Shown one piece after another: positions 63,040-64,000 of a stretch of DNA of 64,000 nt; position 1 is the first letter of the stretch, and each line of letters opens with the position of its first letter. The notes under the pieces were generated by a model, which searched no databases, was not told the origin of the DNA, and was given only the letters and a program-made list of their open reading frames with translations. The DNA is from an uncultured Clostridia bacterium (GTDB lineage Bacteria; Bacillota; Clostridia; Oscillospirales; Acutalibacteraceae), in assembly GCA_947589575.1 (NCBI GenBank), contig CANQBM010000007.1, positions 1-64,000 of the forward strand, given 5' to 3'. Both the position numbers and the translations under genes were made by a program.

Positions 63040-63351
63040 ATATATTTTTAATTTGATTAATTACAATATTATTAAATATTATGTATCAAATAGAAATTGT
63101 TAAAATGATGCTCAGCTTGTCCATAAAAAAACTGAGAGGACAGAAACTGCAAAAAATTTAATTTTATTTAATAATAATATAGAATATATTATATTATTAT
63201 ATAATTAATGACTGTTTTACTGATTTTTTCATTTTAACTCCCCTATATTATACAAAATATTAATTTTGTATAATTATATCAAAAATTTTCCCCGCTTTCA
63301 AGTGTCTTTTTATATTTTTTATTTGCAAATCATTTTGGCTATAAATAACAT
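63040..63351 (-). promoter_or_regulatory. Long AT-rich leader region of xerD with palindrome, mini-ORF and interleaved repeats
   Basis: This 312-base stretch between radA and xerD has no normal gene. In minus-strand order it holds a perfect 12-bp palindrome (63263-63274 with 63247-63258, spacer ATTA) that contains TATAAT-like sequence; an AGGGGAG site and an 11-codon frame (63232-63197, peptide MKKSVKQSLII); an AT-rich imperfect inverted repeat; and two interleaved 5-bp pairs (63138-63142 with 63118-63122, and 63132-63136 with 63111-63115). It is much longer than needed for a simple promoter. I cannot place the -35 box with confidence. Confidence 0.4.
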
Positions 63352-63378
63352 AAACCGCAGGAACTTTACCTGCGGTTT
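63352..63378 (-). terminator. Intrinsic terminator after radA
   Basis: Perfect 10-bp stem (63352-63361 with 63369-63378), 7-base loop. It lies 3 bases after the radA stop on the minus strand, followed there by a T-containing tail. Confidence 0.85.
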
Positions 63379-63381
63379 TGG

Positions 63382-64000
63382 CTACTCCTCCACTAATGCT
63401 GAAAAAGCGTCTCGGATATTTCGTACAGGAATAATATCCATATTAATTTTCAAATCTTTTGTCAGCGCTTTATAGTTATGAAACGGTATAATACATTTTT
63501 CAAAACCGAGTCTGTATGCCTCGGAAACTCTTTGTTCACAGTTGCTTACAGCTCTGATTTCGCCCGCAAGTCCAACTTCGCCGAACGCAAGTATTTTATC
63601 CCCTACCGCTTTATCTTTGAGTGACGATACAAGCGCAAGGGCAACTGTCAAATCGGCGGCAGGCTCGTCAAGCCTTAATCCTCCGACAACATTTATATAC
63701 GCATCCATATTGTTAAAGAAATATCCTGCTCTTTTTTCAAGAACCGCAATAAGCATGCTCATTCTGTTATAATCAAATCCAGTGCTCATTCTTCTCGGAG
63801 TACCGAATCCTGTTGCACAGACAAGCCCCTGTACCTCGGCGAGTATCGGTCTTGTACCTTCCATCACACACGCTACGCACGTTCCCGAAGTATTTTTCGG
63901 TCTGCCGGAAATCATCATAAGCGAAGGATTTAAAACCTCTTTTAAACCCTCTCCGGTCATTTCAAAGACGCCGATTTCATTTGTAGAGCCGAAGCGGTTT
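63382..64000 (-). CDS. radA: DNA repair protein RadA, C-terminal part (5' end outside window)
   Basis: The frame is open to the right edge, so the N-terminal zinc finger and most of the RecA-like ATPase lie outside. At the edge the RadA motif NRFGSTNEIGVFEM is visible, followed by the Lon-protease-like C-terminal domain (GLVCATGFGTPRRMSTGFD, then LEKRAGYFF, INVVGGLRLDEPAADL and FGEVGLAGEIRAV). RadA drives branch migration in recombination. About 205 residues are visible. Leftward, ending at a terminator, with xerD further downstream on the same strand. Confidence 0.95.
   Translation of the reverse strand, partial: NRFGSTNEIGVFEMTGEGLKEVLNPSLMMISGRPKNTSGTCVACVMEGTRPILAEVQGLVCATGFGTPRRMSTGFDYNRMSMLIAVLEKRAGYFFNNMDAYINVVGGLRLDEPAADLTVALALVSSLKDKAVGDKILAFGEVGLAGEIRAVSNCEQRVSEAYRLGFEKCIIPFHNYKALTKDLKINMDIIPVRNIRDAFSALVEE

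Overview
The window is AT-rich chromosomal DNA from an anaerobic, spore-forming member of the Clostridia, most like the Oscillospiraceae/Ruminococcaceae. This rests on Firmicutes-type gene order, SpoVM, SipL, SpoIVA and SpoIIM-like sporulation proteins, a Cys-specific T-box leader, many radical-SAM and Fe-S enzymes, and AGGAGG-type ribosome binding sites. Genes are dense, often overlap by 1-23 bases, and are mostly housekeeping. I see no insertion sequence, prophage, CRISPR array, tRNA or rRNA.

Layout. 1-4900: the end of a transporter gene, then a leftward accessory set (VanZ-like, nucleotidyltransferase-like, DUF2974 lipase-like) with an unusual structured leader, and a nitroreductase. 5000-8530: tex, a YgjP-type peptidase and a convergent phosphoesterase. 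8640-18380: a long rightward run of dgt, dnaG, rpoD, DUF896, tmk, DUF2156, an acetyltransferase, DJ-1, a folate cyclo-ligase, mltG and a U32 peptidase. 18419-20911: a class B PBP and a WYL regulator. 21040-33889: yicC-remA-gmk-rpoZ-priA-def-fmt-(YugP-like)-rsmB-rlmN-prpC-prkC-rsgA-thiN, close to the Bacillus subtilis order but without coaBC and rpe. 33941-37266: a spore-envelope module made of a 47-residue membrane microprotein, spoVM (29 codons), sipL and spoIVA. 37281-43636: small membrane and zinc-ribbon proteins, a GHL10-type lipoprotein, mtaB, a DacF-type carboxypeptidase behind a possible double-pseudoknot leader, pgi and a P-loop protein. 43794-46573: yceD-rpmF-der-plsY. 46595-48027: a small sigma factor coupled to an unknown repeat protein, and rpmB. 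48205-55282: recA-recX-rimO-pgsA, then T-box-cysE-cysS and a ferredoxin-type aldo/keto reductase. 55332-58128: asd-dapA-dapB, leftward. 58301-64000: queA-tgt, yajC, two small membrane proteins, xerD and the C-terminal part of radA.

The strongest points beyond routine annotation are the clustering of spoVM, sipL and spoIVA, whose products in model organisms form the platform on which the spore coat assembles, with a sigma-E-like promoter before sipL; several leaders with mutually exclusive or interleaved pairings (before DUF2974, the carboxypeptidase and xerD); two hairpins that fill an intergenic gap and hold the next gene's Shine-Dalgarno sequence in their 3' arm; and repeated use of terminator hairpins that contain the stop codon of a neighbouring gene.
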